From an uncultured Clostridia bacterium (GTDB taxonomy: Bacteria > Bacillota > Clostridia > Christensenellales > Aristaeellaceae), in contig CAKUFA010000010.1 of assembly GCA_934647165.1 (NCBI GenBank), positions 1 to 64,000 of the forward strand: a stretch of 64,000 nucleotides of DNA, read 5' to 3'. The number at the start of each line of letters is the position of its first letter. The stretch's first letter is position 1. This document shows, in pieces, positions 35,498 to 44,019 of the stretch. Below the pieces are notes generated by a model. The model saw only the letters and a list, made by a program, of their open reading frames with translations, had not been told where the DNA came from and searched no databases. The translations under genes were made by a program, and so were the position numbers.

Positions 35498-36054
35498 AAT
35501 CCATCACGGTGTTCTGCGGCTCTGCCAGCACCTGTCCTACCGAATATACCGAAATGGCAGATCATGTCGGCCGCACCATTGCACGGCAAGGCCGCACACT
35601 GGTGTATGGTTCCGGTTCCCGCGGACTGATGGGACAAACTGCGCGCGGCGCGCTGGCCGAAGGCGGCTATGTGGTTGGTGTCAACACCCGCCGTTTTGAA
35701 AAAAGTGTGTATACGCTGGATGTGAGCGAATATGTGATGACGGAAACCATGCAGGAACGCAAGGTGACCATGATGGAGCGCGGCGACGCATGCATCATTC
35801 TGCCGGGCGGCATCGGCACGCTGGATGAAGCGACGGAGATCTTTTCCCTGGCGCAGCTCGGCATCATTGACAAACCTTTCGGTGTGCTGAATATGGATCA
35901 TTTCTACGATGGTTTCCTGATGCAGGCCGAGCGCATGCACCGGGACAATTTCCTTAAGGACAAGGATTACAAGCGCCTGCTTGTGGCCGAAAACATTGAA
36001 ACGCTTTTGCAGCTGTTGGATGAAGACGGCCGGCAGAGGGAGGAGCAGGCATGA
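35491..36054 (+). CDS. LOG-family nucleoside-monophosphate N-glycosidase
   Basis: 187 residues, TIGR00730/LOG family. Family members cleave the N-glycosidic bond of AMP-type or cytokinin 5'-monophosphates, giving free base and ribose 5-phosphate. The fold and both signatures are present: GSGSRGLMGQ (usual GGG-x-x-GLM) and LPGGIGTLDEATEI (PGG-x-GT-x-x-E). TMQERK is the conserved substrate segment. The start ATG 35491 overlaps the PHP stop; the end overlaps the BtpA-like start by 4 bases. Downstream adenine deaminase fits release of adenine here. Confidence 0.88.
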   Translation: MLKSITVFCGSASTCPTEYTEMADHVGRTIARQGRTLVYGSGSRGLMGQTARGALAEGGYVVGVNTRRFEKSVYTLDVSEYVMTETMQERKVTMMERGDACIILPGGIGTLDEATEIFSLAQLGIIDKPFGVLNMDHFYDGFLMQAERMHRDNFLKDKDYKRLLVAENIETLLQLLDEDGRQREEQA

Positions 36055-36860
36055 TTAACTTTGCCAGCGGGGAAAAGTATATCATTGGGCTTGTGCACTT
36101 GCTTCCTCTGCCCGGAACGCCTTTTTACGGCGGGGAGTTCCAGCCCATCATTGACAAAGCTGTGCGGGATGCTTCCGCCCTGTACCGCGGCGGCGCACAC
36201 GGCTGCCTGATTCAGACCGTTGACCGCGCCTATTCCAACACGGACGACACGGACTACGCACGCGTTGCAGCCATCACCCTGGTTGTAAACGCCGTAAAAC
36301 AGGCTGTGCCGGCTTCCTTTCTGGTAGGTGTTCAGCTGATGTGGAACTGCATTACGCCCTCCCTGGCTGTGGCCAAAGTCTGCGGAGCGGACTTTATTCG
36401 CTGCACCGCTATGGTAGGCGTAAGCGAATCTCCCTATGGAATGGTGGAAGCGCAGCCGCTCAAGGTGCAGGAATATCGCCGCAAGATTGGTGCTTCGGAC
36501 GTGACCATGATTACCGAGATTCAGGGATACCATTTCAAAGGTGAAATGGACGAATTGAAAGAACTCACAAACCGTGCATTCTTTGCCCAGTATGCCGGTG
36601 CAGACGCCGTGGAGATTGTGGACAAGGACGAAGAAAAGAACAATCGCATGGCGCAGGCTGTGCAAAAAATGGGGATCCCTGTTGTGCTTGGCGGCAGCAC
36701 CAACGCCGAAAACGTGTGCCGCCGCATGCGCTATGCCAACATGGCGCTGGTGGGCACCTGCTTTGAGAAGAAGGGCTGGGGTGGCGAAATTGATGAGGAT
36801 GCCGTGCGCACCTATATGGAAAGCTTTGCCCGCCTGAAAAAGGAGGGTAACGAAGTATGA
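36051..36860 (+). CDS. BtpA/SgcQ family TIM-barrel protein
   Basis: 269 residues of the BtpA/SgcQ family, a TIM barrel with no fully proven reaction. It was named for photosystem I biogenesis in cyanobacteria, but is widespread in carbohydrate operons of heterotrophs. GLVHLLPLPGTPFYGG is the N-terminal hallmark, followed by LVGVQLMWNC, ADFIRCTAMVGV, AGADAVEIV and PVVLGGSTNAENV (a phosphate-binding loop like those of ribulose-phosphate-type barrels). It overlaps its neighbours on both sides by 4 bases, so it is co-translated with the LOG and SIS proteins. Confidence 0.85.
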   Translation: MINFASGEKYIIGLVHLLPLPGTPFYGGEFQPIIDKAVRDASALYRGGAHGCLIQTVDRAYSNTDDTDYARVAAITLVVNAVKQAVPASFLVGVQLMWNCITPSLAVAKVCGADFIRCTAMVGVSESPYGMVEAQPLKVQEYRRKIGASDVTMITEIQGYHFKGEMDELKELTNRAFFAQYAGADAVEIVDKDEEKNNRMAQAVQKMGIPVVLGGSTNAENVCRRMRYANMALVGTCFEKKGWGGEIDEDAVRTYMESFARLKKEGNEV

Positions 36861-37912
36861 TGAGCCCCTCCATGGTAGCCCAACAAACGGCTACCCTTAG
36901 CGAATTGTACGCCCAGGAGCTGCCTGGACTTGTTGCACAAACACCCACATTGCCTGAAGGAATTCAACGTGTCTATGCCCTCGGCAATGGCGACAGCCAC
37001 CATGCGGCGCTGGCTGCCGCCCAGGCTTTCTCTGCATGGACAGATATTGACTATCGCCCCATGCCTGCCTATACCTTTGTGCAGCATGAATTGCCCCGCC
37101 TGCGTCCCCAGGATGCAGCACGAACATTGGTTGTGTGCATCTCTGCCTCCGGCTCCTCAAAGCTGGCTGTCAGTGCGCTGAGCGAGGTGCGCGGCCGTGG
37201 CCTTGGTGCGACCCTGTCCATGACGGGCAAACCCGGCAGTGCTATGGATCAGGCCGCGGAATACACACTGTCTACCATCATCACGGAAAAAGGCCGCTCT
37301 CCGGGAATCCGCACCTACGCCGCTTCATTATGCGGGCTGCTCTGCCTGGCAGGCCGCCTGGGTCAGTGTGAAGACCGCCTGCTGCATGCAGGCTGTGTGC
37401 TGCAGACGGAAGCGCCCCGGCTGGACGGCATACTTTCGGACAGCGTACGTGCAGCAGAAGCAGCCGCTCACTGGGATTGGCCGCTGTGCACTGTGCTTGG
37501 GTGCGATGGCCTGTTCGGGTGCGCCCATTTTGCCGCAGCCAAGCTTGTGGAAACCAGCGGTGTTTTTGCCTCCGGGCAGGAAATGGAAGAGTGGTGTCAT
37601 GTGGAAAGCATGGCCTATCCCCTGAACGCACCGGTAATCATTCTGCTTGGCAGTGCCTGCGACCGGGAAAAAGCATTGAGTGTGATGAACATTGCTCATC
37701 GTGCCGGGCGCAGAACATTGTTAATCAGTGCTTTTACACCAGATGATGCGCTGCGTGCAGGTGCGGACGAGCATGTATTTCTCTCCCTGCATGTACCGGA
37801 AGCGTTGAATCCTCTGTTCCTGTACATGCCGCTTCTGCCTCTTGCCCAACGACTTGCAGAAAAAGAAGGCCGCGCCATGTTTCTGAGCGATCAGCCCTTC
37901 CGGCTGTTCTGA
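36857..37912 (+). CDS. Double SIS-domain sugar isomerase
   Basis: 351 residues with two SIS domains like the isomerase half of GlmS, AgaS and FrlB. Domain 1: ALGNGDSHHAAL and ISASGSSKLAVSAL (the S-x-S-G-S/T-x phosphosugar loop). Domain 2: AAKLVETSGVFASGQEMEEWCHVE, matching the GlmS K-L-x-E...E-x-x-H strip that holds the catalytic Glu. It probably interconverts or deaminates a phosphorylated (amino)sugar. There is no glutaminase domain. ATG 36857 overlaps the BtpA-like stop. Confidence 0.85.
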   Translation: MMSPSMVAQQTATLSELYAQELPGLVAQTPTLPEGIQRVYALGNGDSHHAALAAAQAFSAWTDIDYRPMPAYTFVQHELPRLRPQDAARTLVVCISASGSSKLAVSALSEVRGRGLGATLSMTGKPGSAMDQAAEYTLSTIITEKGRSPGIRTYAASLCGLLCLAGRLGQCEDRLLHAGCVLQTEAPRLDGILSDSVRAAEAAAHWDWPLCTVLGCDGLFGCAHFAAAKLVETSGVFASGQEMEEWCHVESMAYPLNAPVIILLGSACDREKALSVMNIAHRAGRRTLLISAFTPDDALRAGADEHVFLSLHVPEALNPLFLYMPLLPLAQRLAEKEGRAMFLSDQPFRLF

Positions 37913-37937
37913 CAAGCGAAAGGACGGTTCGTTCCCG

Positions 37938-38924
37938 ATGGCTTTTTTGAACAATCTCACCGGTTTTCCTGCCGTGATGGTAGCGTTGACTGCCGCCATC
38001 ATGTGGGGCACATGGTTCATTTCCCTTAAATACCTGAAGGATTATCCCATCGAAGCATTTTACGTGGTGATGTTCTCCTTCTGCCTGGTATTCGTTTGGG
38101 GCGTCAGTTTCCTGCTGGAAGGCAACGAAATTTTTGCCAACATCGCCTTCATTTTCTCCCGATACCCATCAAAAATTTTTTTCACGCTGCTAGGCGGCAT
38201 GCTATACGCTGCTGGGCTTTGGGTGTCGCTGAAAGTGATGGACAAAGTGGGGCTTGCTCTATCCCAGCCGCTGCTGCAATCCATCACGCTCATTACCGGC
38301 ACGCTGCTCACGTTAGTGCTGGGTGGCCGTCCCGAATCCCTTACGGATACAAAAATTGTGCTGACGGTGCTTTTCCTGCTTGCAGCTGCTTTCCTCGTTT
38401 ACATGGCTGACCAGAAGCGTGGTGCGTCGGAAGCAGCAGACGCGAAGGCTGCCGCGCCGCTGCGCACGGTGGTGGGGCTCACTGTGCTCTCCGCCCTGCT
38501 GACGGTAAGCTACGATGCAGCCATGTCCTACGGCCTTGAAACCATCACCCAGCCGATTGGGTTGAAGGTGCTGCCTTTCATGTGCCTGCTGTGCACGGGC
38601 GCGTTTCTTGGCGTAATGCTCACCTGCGGCACGGTGCTGACCAGGAAGCAGCAATGGCATGTAATCCGCGAAGCTCCATTTTCCATCCACAAATGGTCCA
38701 TCTTCTCTGGCATATGCCACTATGGCGGAAACATCATCCACACATTTGCCACCCGTGGTCTTTCCGCAGCGGTTTCTTATCCGCTTGGGCTGACCTCCGC
38801 GCTGTGGACACAGCTGTGGGGCTTGGGATATGGCGAATTCAAAGGCGCACCTAAAAGCGCTTACGTATACCTGTTTCTCAGTTTTGCCTGCTATGTGGCG
38901 GGCGCATGTTGCGTTGCTCTGTAA
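37938..38924 (+). CDS. DMT/GRP-type permease, ten helices
   Basis: 328 residues with ten predicted membrane helices in two five-helix halves, as in the drug/metabolite and glucose/ribose (GRP, RhaT) uptake families. MWGTWFISLKYLKDYPIEAFYVVMF resembles GRP-type first helices. It may bring in, or release, a nucleoside or sugar product of the pathway. It lies 25 bases after the SIS gene with AAAGGACGG upstream of ATG 37938. Confidence 0.8.
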   Translation: MAFLNNLTGFPAVMVALTAAIMWGTWFISLKYLKDYPIEAFYVVMFSFCLVFVWGVSFLLEGNEIFANIAFIFSRYPSKIFFTLLGGMLYAAGLWVSLKVMDKVGLALSQPLLQSITLITGTLLTLVLGGRPESLTDTKIVLTVLFLLAAAFLVYMADQKRGASEAADAKAAAPLRTVVGLTVLSALLTVSYDAAMSYGLETITQPIGLKVLPFMCLLCTGAFLGVMLTCGTVLTRKQQWHVIREAPFSIHKWSIFSGICHYGGNIIHTFATRGLSAAVSYPLGLTSALWTQLWGLGYGEFKGAPKSAYVYLFLSFACYVAGACCVAL

Positions 38925-38952
38925 CGCATACTTCATGAAAGGATGAACCATC

Positions 38953-39414
38953 ATGGCCGATCAGCTGCTTTTTTACAACGAATGGGAACCCTACGGCGAA
39001 CTGTGCAACTATTACATGCGCCCCATGGTGGTGGATGGCATGACCTGGCAGGCGGTGGAGCATTACTATCAAGCGCAGAAAACCCTCGACCCTGCCATGC
39101 AGCAGCGCATTCATGATGCGGCAACCCCTGCAGACGCCAAGGCCCTTGGCAACAGCCCTGAATGCGTTAAGCGCCCGGACTGGGACACCTGGAAGCTGAT
39201 GGCCATGCGCAAGGCGCTTTTCTGCAAGTTTACCCAACATGCTGACTTGCGCAAGCTGCTGCTGGATACAGGCGACAAGGTGCTGCACGAAAACTCTATG
39301 GTGGACTACTATTGGGGCATCGGCGAGGACGGAAGCGGCCTTTCCATGCTCGGCAAGGAACTGATGGCACTGCGCGAGGAATTGCGCTATTTTGCCGACA
39401 AAGGACTGTTGTAA
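38953..39414 (+). CDS. NADAR-family N-glycosidase (YbiA-like)
   Basis: 153 residues. Complete NADAR fold: ELCNYYMRPMVVDGMTWQAV, EHYYQAQKTLD, ATPADAKALG, ALFCKFTQHADLRKLLLDTGD, DYYWGIGEDGSGLSMLGKELMALREEL. NADAR proteins bind or cleave ADP-ribose-type N-glycosides: YbiA splits riboflavin-pathway intermediates, and others remove ADP-ribose from guanine bases. Here the gene is embedded in a transport and salvage operon, with no DarT toxin nearby, so a metabolic role is more likely than defence. GAAAGGATG precedes ATG 38953. Confidence 0.9.
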   Translation: MADQLLFYNEWEPYGELCNYYMRPMVVDGMTWQAVEHYYQAQKTLDPAMQQRIHDAATPADAKALGNSPECVKRPDWDTWKLMAMRKALFCKFTQHADLRKLLLDTGDKVLHENSMVDYYWGIGEDGSGLSMLGKELMALREELRYFADKGLL

Positions 39415-39436
39415 AAATCTTCACAGGAGGAGCTCC

Positions 39437-41197
39437 ATGCCATTGGATATAGACCGCATTTCCCTGATGAACGCTGCCATGGGGCGCATCCCCTGTGACC
39501 TGACGGTACGCAATGTGCAGCTTGTCAATGTGCTCACAGGCGAAATTTATCCTGCTGAGGTAGACGTACTCTCCGGCATCGTAGTGCGTGTGCGAGAGGC
39601 GGACTGCCCGTCCCCTATGCCTGCCAAACGAGTAGTAGACGGCGGCGGACGGTATCTCTACCCGGGCTTTCTAGATGCGCACATGCATGTGGAGAGCACC
39701 ATGATGCTGCCGCAAATGGCAGCCCGCGCCATTTTGCCCTGGGGTACCACCACCATTTGCACAGATCCGCATGAAATTGCCAACGTGCTTGGCTTGGAAG
39801 GCGTTCGTTTCATGCTGGAAAACAGCCGCCTTGCACCGCTTCGCCAATATGCGCTGACCCCTTCCTGCGTGCCTGCGGTGCCTGCTTTTGAACGCTCCGG
39901 CGCGGCTTTTTTCGCTGAGGAAATTGACACAATGTTGGATTGGCCGGATGTTGTCGGCGTTGCGGAACTGATGGACTATCCAGGCATCCTCGCCGGGAAT
40001 GCGCGCATGATGGATATCCTTGCGCAGGGGCGCAAGCACGGTGTACTTTTGCAGGGTCACGCACCACAGCTGAGCGGCGGGGTGCTGGCTGCCTATCGCA
40101 TCGCCGGGCCAGAAAACGACCATGAAAGCGGTTCGGCTGCCGAAATTCGTGAAAAGCTCCGATGTGGTATGCGCGTGAACCTGCGTGCCGGTTCCATTGT
40201 GGACTATATGGATAATCCCATGGATGCGCTTCGGGACATGACGCTGCTGGATCGCGTATCCATTTGCACGGATGATGTGCACGCTTCCGATCTCATCAGC
40301 CGAGGGCACGTGAACCGAGCCGTGCAGCGGCTGATTGCAGACGGTATGCCGCCTGTGCAGGCCATCCGTATGGCCACGCTCAACACAGCGCAGGAGTTTG
40401 GCTTCAAGGATTTGGGCGCCATCGCTCCCGGCTATCAGGCAGATTTTCAGTTAAACGACCGTCTGGATGGAAGTCGGCCTTATGCGGTATATGTCCATGG
40501 CCAGCTGGTAGCACAGGAAGGACAGTATGTGCTGGAAGATGAATCCGACGTATGCCACGTTCAGCCGCGCAACACCATGCAGGTTTCTCACGTGCATGAT
40601 GCACAGGATCTCCGCATGAAAGCTCCTGCCGGACGCAACACCGTGGAGGCACTGGTTATGGGCCGTGTTGGGCAAGGACTTTTGCGGGATGGCACATGGA
40701 TTACCCTGCCGGTAAAGGACGGTTTTGTATCGTTGGACGATCATCCGGAGCTGGCGTTCATCTGCGTAATCAATCGGCACGGCGCGGGCGGCATATCCAT
40801 CGCCGTCACCAGGGACTTTGGCCTGCGCGAAGGCGCGATTGCCTCCACAGTTTCCCATGACAGTCATAACCTCACCCTTGTGTATCGTGATGTTGAAAGC
40901 GCCTGGCAGTGCCTGACAGCCTTGGCCGCATGCGGCGGCGGTATGTGTGCAGCACAATGCGGACAGGTCACCCAACTGCTGCCCTTACCTGTAGCCGGGC
41001 TGATGAGCCTTCATGACTGCCAAACCCTTGCCCCGGAAATAGACCGCATGGTGGATGCTATGCAGGCGCTGTGCAGCAAGCCCTTCTCCCTGCTGGACAT
41101 TTCCGTCTATTGCCTGCCGGCTATGCCAGGCATGGTCATCACAGACCGTGGACTCGTTAACAGCACTGCGCAGCGCTTTGTTGAGCCTTTGCGATAA
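39437..41197 (+). CDS. ade: Adenine deaminase
   Basis: 586 residues. Deaminates adenine to hypoxanthine and ammonia. PGFLDAHMHVESTMM is the metal H-x-H strand of the AdeC group, TTICTDPHEIANVLG and GHAPQLSG follow, and DHESGSAAEIREKLRCGM and STDD-like ICTDDVHASDL complete the site. The C-terminal GAGGISIAVTRDFGLREGAIASTVSHDSHN (conserved in AdeC) is present. I chose ATG 39437 after CAGGAGGAGCTCC; upstream codons overlap the NADAR stop. Last gene of the operon; a strong terminator follows. Confidence 0.94.
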   Translation: MPLDIDRISLMNAAMGRIPCDLTVRNVQLVNVLTGEIYPAEVDVLSGIVVRVREADCPSPMPAKRVVDGGGRYLYPGFLDAHMHVESTMMLPQMAARAILPWGTTTICTDPHEIANVLGLEGVRFMLENSRLAPLRQYALTPSCVPAVPAFERSGAAFFAEEIDTMLDWPDVVGVAELMDYPGILAGNARMMDILAQGRKHGVLLQGHAPQLSGGVLAAYRIAGPENDHESGSAAEIREKLRCGMRVNLRAGSIVDYMDNPMDALRDMTLLDRVSICTDDVHASDLISRGHVNRAVQRLIADGMPPVQAIRMATLNTAQEFGFKDLGAIAPGYQADFQLNDRLDGSRPYAVYVHGQLVAQEGQYVLEDESDVCHVQPRNTMQVSHVHDAQDLRMKAPAGRNTVEALVMGRVGQGLLRDGTWITLPVKDGFVSLDDHPELAFICVINRHGAGGISIAVTRDFGLREGAIASTVSHDSHNLTLVYRDVESAWQCLTALAACGGGMCAAQCGQVTQLLPLPVAGLMSLHDCQTLAPEIDRMVDAMQALCSKPFSLLDISVYCLPAMPGMVITDRGLVNSTAQRFVEPLR

Positions 41198-41203
41198 AAA
41201 GAG

Positions 41204-41241
41204 AAAAGCGAATGTACCTGAAAACTGTACATTCGCTTTTT
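41204..41241 (+). terminator. Terminator of the ABC/NADAR/adenine deaminase operon
   Basis: Perfect 14-bp stem AAAAGCGAATGTAC ... GTACATTCGCTTTT followed by T; A-rich on the other side, so possibly bidirectional. Confidence 0.9.
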
Positions 41242-41444
41242 GCAACGATTTCCGCGCCAAATACAGGAATTTTCCAAAAGCGCTTCAAACGAGGAAACTT
41301 ATTGAAAAAATGATAAATCTGCTGTGCGTCCATGAACACACGACCTAATATGCGCTTTATCCATATGCACACTCCTCTCCAGCTTCATCTGGCGTCACTT
41401 CTTCCCTGTATGATTGGTTCTGTTGCCAACTTCCGCCGTTGGGG

Positions 41445-41473
41445 TTTACCTTGCCGGTCAATTCATGTATAAT
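41445..41473 (+). promoter_or_regulatory. Promoter of the second ECF sigma operon
   Basis: TTTACC (41445-41450), 17-base spacer, TATAAT (41468-41473). Confidence 0.55.
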
Positions 41474-41596
41474 AGCGGTGTGATGACCGAATGCGGCTTC
41501 GTATACGCCAGCGGCATCCATGTCACATAAACGTAGCAATAATTCTTTGAATTGTTACAATTTTGCTGGAATGAAATGTGGAGGATTATCGTTAAT

Positions 41597-42157
41597 ATGG
41601 GTGAACAGTCCCAAAGAAAAGAAGCGGAGGGTCAGGCAGTGCAGCAGGCTCAAGCCATTGAGCGGAACGGCGCGGCGTATTTTGAAGAGCTATATGAAAA
41701 ATACGCCACCGATGTGCTGCGGGTCAGCTACTTCTATCTTGGCGACCGGCAAAAAGCGGAGGATGTGTGTCAGGACGTGTTCGTGCGATTGCTGACGAAT
41801 GCCCCAGACCTTCAGGATGGCCGTGAAAAAGCATGGCTGCTGAAAGTGGCGCTGAACCGCTGCCGCGATCTTTGGCGCGGCGCATGGCTCAAGCGTGTGG
41901 TGCTTGGATCCCCTGCCTTTGAACTGGTGCCCGCCCCGGATGAAATTGACAAGCTGGCCGACCAGCAGGAGCTTATGAGCGCCGTGAATCAACTGCCCGC
42001 AAGCTTCAAAGAGGTCATCCTGCTGCACTACTACCAGGGCTATGGCATCACAGAGATCGCCGAGATGATGGAGCTTCCCGAGGGCACCATCTCCAGCCGA
42101 TTATCCCGCGGGCGAAAAAAACTGGAATCTATCCTGAAAGGAGGCGATGCCCGGTGA
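41597..42157 (+). CDS. ECF-type RNA polymerase sigma factor
   Basis: 186 residues from ATG 41597 (GGAGG 12 bases upstream; an ATT/ATG-proximal longer start is possible). Region 2: YEKYATDVLRVSYFYLGDRQKAEDVCQDVFVRLL; region 4: AVNQLPASFKEVILLHYYQGYGITEIAEMMELPEGTISSRLSRG. Its GTG-linked partner downstream is the likely anti-sigma factor. It belongs to a different subgroup from the sigma factor at 28.7-29.1 kb, judging by region 4. Confidence 0.9.
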   Translation: MGEQSQRKEAEGQAVQQAQAIERNGAAYFEELYEKYATDVLRVSYFYLGDRQKAEDVCQDVFVRLLTNAPDLQDGREKAWLLKVALNRCRDLWRGAWLKRVVLGSPAFELVPAPDEIDKLADQQELMSAVNQLPASFKEVILLHYYQGYGITEIAEMMELPEGTISSRLSRGRKKLESILKGGDAR

Positions 42158-43083
42158 AGGATCTCAATCAGCTGCCGGAAGCGGCACAGCGCGGCCTTGC
42201 CGGATTGACGGCCGGGCAAAACCTGAAGTATCGCATTTTAAACGAAGCTAAGCAGCCTCAGCATCGCACACACAACCATGCGTGGATACCTGCGGTGTGC
42301 TGTGCGCTGGTGCTGGTGATTGCCTGCACAGTGGCATTGCCCGGTTTACGGACACGCCATGCAGAGAACAATGGCTTGCTCATTGCCAGCCAGCCAGCCG
42401 GTCAAGCAACGGATACACCGCTTTTGACCGCCAACGGCGGCATTGTGGGGGGCAGTGTTTCCTCACGCAAAAGCGCGCCCAGTTACCGCAGCATTTGGGA
42501 AAGCGGCCAAAACGGCAACTTCCCCATGGTGGGCATTCAGGGCAGCTATTACCGCATGCTGACCACCCCTGCCAGTGTGGATGACAGCCTGCTGGGAGCA
42601 AATCTTGGTGCGGTGGAAGAATACACCACCGAGCCGGCGCTTTCCGGTACGGATGTGATTTTGAGCAACCGCTGCCCGGCAGGTACCGCCGTGTATGAAA
42701 TCAACAGCATGGGCGGAACACTGGTAGCTGCCCAGGTGGACGGTGTAAACCGTGTCTTCCAGCGGGTTGGTTTCAATAACCATGCACTGAATGGCGGCGA
42801 AGGGCTGAGCGACACACTGCAAATTTCCGGCCATGTGACCATGATGGAGTTGAGCGATGTCGGCACGGTGACAGACCCCGATACCATTACCACATTGATG
42901 AATACCCTGCTGGAAAATGCGACCTACAAATCCAGCGGCTCCGTAAGCGGCAAGCAATCGCTGCTGCTGGCGCTCGATAATGGCTTAACAGTACAGCTGG
43001 CAGTAAAAAATGACCGTTTCAGTGCCTGCGGAACATGGAGCTGTCCTGAATTCTTCGATGCCTTTGCCGCCGCGGCAGAGTAA
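42154..43083 (+). CDS. Anti-sigma-type membrane protein
   Basis: 309 residues, GTG start overlapping the sigma stop (GTGA). N-terminal cytoplasmic part of about 48 residues (LPEAAQRGLAGLTAGQNLKYRILNEA), one transmembrane helix (about 46-66) and an extracellular domain with no recognised family, rich in Gly, Ser and Thr. Gene order and topology make it the probable regulator of the sigma factor. It is not similar at a glance to the partner of the first ECF pair. Confidence 0.7.
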   Translation: MKDLNQLPEAAQRGLAGLTAGQNLKYRILNEAKQPQHRTHNHAWIPAVCCALVLVIACTVALPGLRTRHAENNGLLIASQPAGQATDTPLLTANGGIVGGSVSSRKSAPSYRSIWESGQNGNFPMVGIQGSYYRMLTTPASVDDSLLGANLGAVEEYTTEPALSGTDVILSNRCPAGTAVYEINSMGGTLVAAQVDGVNRVFQRVGFNNHALNGGEGLSDTLQISGHVTMMELSDVGTVTDPDTITTLMNTLLENATYKSSGSVSGKQSLLLALDNGLTVQLAVKNDRFSACGTWSCPEFFDAFAAAAE

Positions 43084-43103
43084 AAGCAAAATCCATGGCT
43101 TAA

Positions 43104-43143
43104 GGAAGAAACGTCTCTTGTAAAAAAGGAGGACGTTTCTTCC
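43104..43143 (+). terminator. Terminator of the second sigma operon
   Basis: Perfect 12-bp stem GGAAGAAACGTC ... GACGTTTCTTCC followed by TTTTTCT. Confidence 0.85.
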
Positions 43144-43256
43144 TTTTTCTGCTATTCCCCCCATCCTGCTTTCCTTGCCAAATTGCACCCTGGGCATCGT
43201 GCACATGGATTCACAATTTGTTCATGAAATCGTGCTTTACTGAGTCTTGACAGTGC

Positions 43257-43285
43257 AGAAACCGCGCTGTATCATATGACCGAAA
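43257..43285 (+). promoter_or_regulatory. Promoter of the MacB-like exporter operon
   Basis: TTGACA (43257-43262), 17-base spacer, TATCAT (43280-43285). Confidence 0.7.
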
Positions 43286-43317
43286 AGGAAATTTCAGTCA
43301 CAGCAATGGAGGGGATT

Positions 43318-44019
43318 ATGAGCTATATCACCTTCGACCAGGTGTGCAAGGATTATCCAACCGGTGACACGGTGGTGCATGCGGCAGATCACGTATCTTT
43401 CAGCATTGAGAAAGGTGAGTTCTGCGTAGTACTCGGTCCCAGCGGCGCAGGGAAAACGACGGTGCTGAACCTGCTTGGCGGCATGGATAAGGCCACCAGC
43501 GGGCGGATTCTTGTAGGTGATAAGGAAATTACCGGCATGCGTTCTCCGCAGCTGACGGAATACCGCCGGTTAGACGTAGGCTTTGTTTTTCAGTTTTACA
43601 ACCTGATGCCTAACCTGACGGCACTGGAAAACGTGGAGCTTGCCCAACAGGTTTGCCCGCGAGCGCTTGATCCGCGGCAGGTTATGGAACAAGTGGGACT
43701 TGGCGGAAGAATGAACAATTTTCCTGCGCAACTTTCCGGCGGTGAACAGCAGCGTGTTTCCATCGCGCGGGCGTTGTGCAAAAACCCTGCCCTGCTGCTT
43801 TGCGATGAGCCAACCGGCGCGCTGGACAGTAAAACCGGCGAGCAGGTGCTGGATTTACTGACCCGGCTGTGCCATGATTATAGCACAACGGTCGTCATTA
43901 TCACGCACAATGCCAGCATCGCGCCGCTGGGTGATCGCGTCATCCGCATCCGCAATGGCAGCGTGCAGAGCGTAGAAATCAATGAACATCCCGCAAAGGT
44001 GGAGGATATTACATGGTAA
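43318..44019 (+). CDS. ABC transporter ATPase (LolD/MacB type)
   Basis: 233 residues. Walker [18 protein letters not shown]-loop FQFYNLMPN, signature [15 protein letters not shown], Walker [13 protein letters not shown] and H-loop ITHN are all intact. Members of this group drive MacB/LolCDE/FtsX-type permeases that move substrates such as antimicrobial peptides or lipoproteins out of the membrane. ATG 43318 follows GGAGGGG; an upstream in-frame ATG at 43276 lies inside the promoter. It overlaps the permease gene by 7 bases. Confidence 0.95.
   Translation: MSYITFDQVCKDYPTGDTVVHAADHVSFSIEKGEFCVVLGPSGAGKTTVLNLLGGMDKATSGRILVGDKEITGMRSPQLTEYRRLDVGFVFQFYNLMPNLTALENVELAQQVCPRALDPRQVMEQVGLGGRMNNFPAQLSGGEQQRVSIARALCKNPALLLCDEPTGALDSKTGEQVLDLLTRLCHDYSTTVVIITHNASIAPLGDRVIRIRNGSVQSVEINEHPAKVEDITW

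Larger units (their letters stand above)
41198..41596. other. 399-base gap: terminator, promoter, no gene
   Basis: Holds the adenine deaminase terminator and the promoter of the next sigma gene. Short minus-strand frames (to 41372 and 41539) exist but overlap the terminator or lack homologous motifs, so I list none as genes. Confidence 0.6.

Noticed and set aside
36857..37912. SIS protein as glucosamine-6-phosphate synthase (GlmS)
   Set aside because: There is no N-terminal glutaminase domain; only the isomerase half is similar.
38953..39414. NADAR gene as part of a DarT-type toxin or phage-defence module
   Set aside because: No toxin, ADP-ribosyltransferase or defence gene is near; the gene is embedded in a metabolic operon.
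41157..41372. 71-codon minus-strand frame with GAGAGGAG upstream
   Set aside because: It runs through the perfect terminator at 41204-41241 and into adenine deaminase; no motif or partner supports it.
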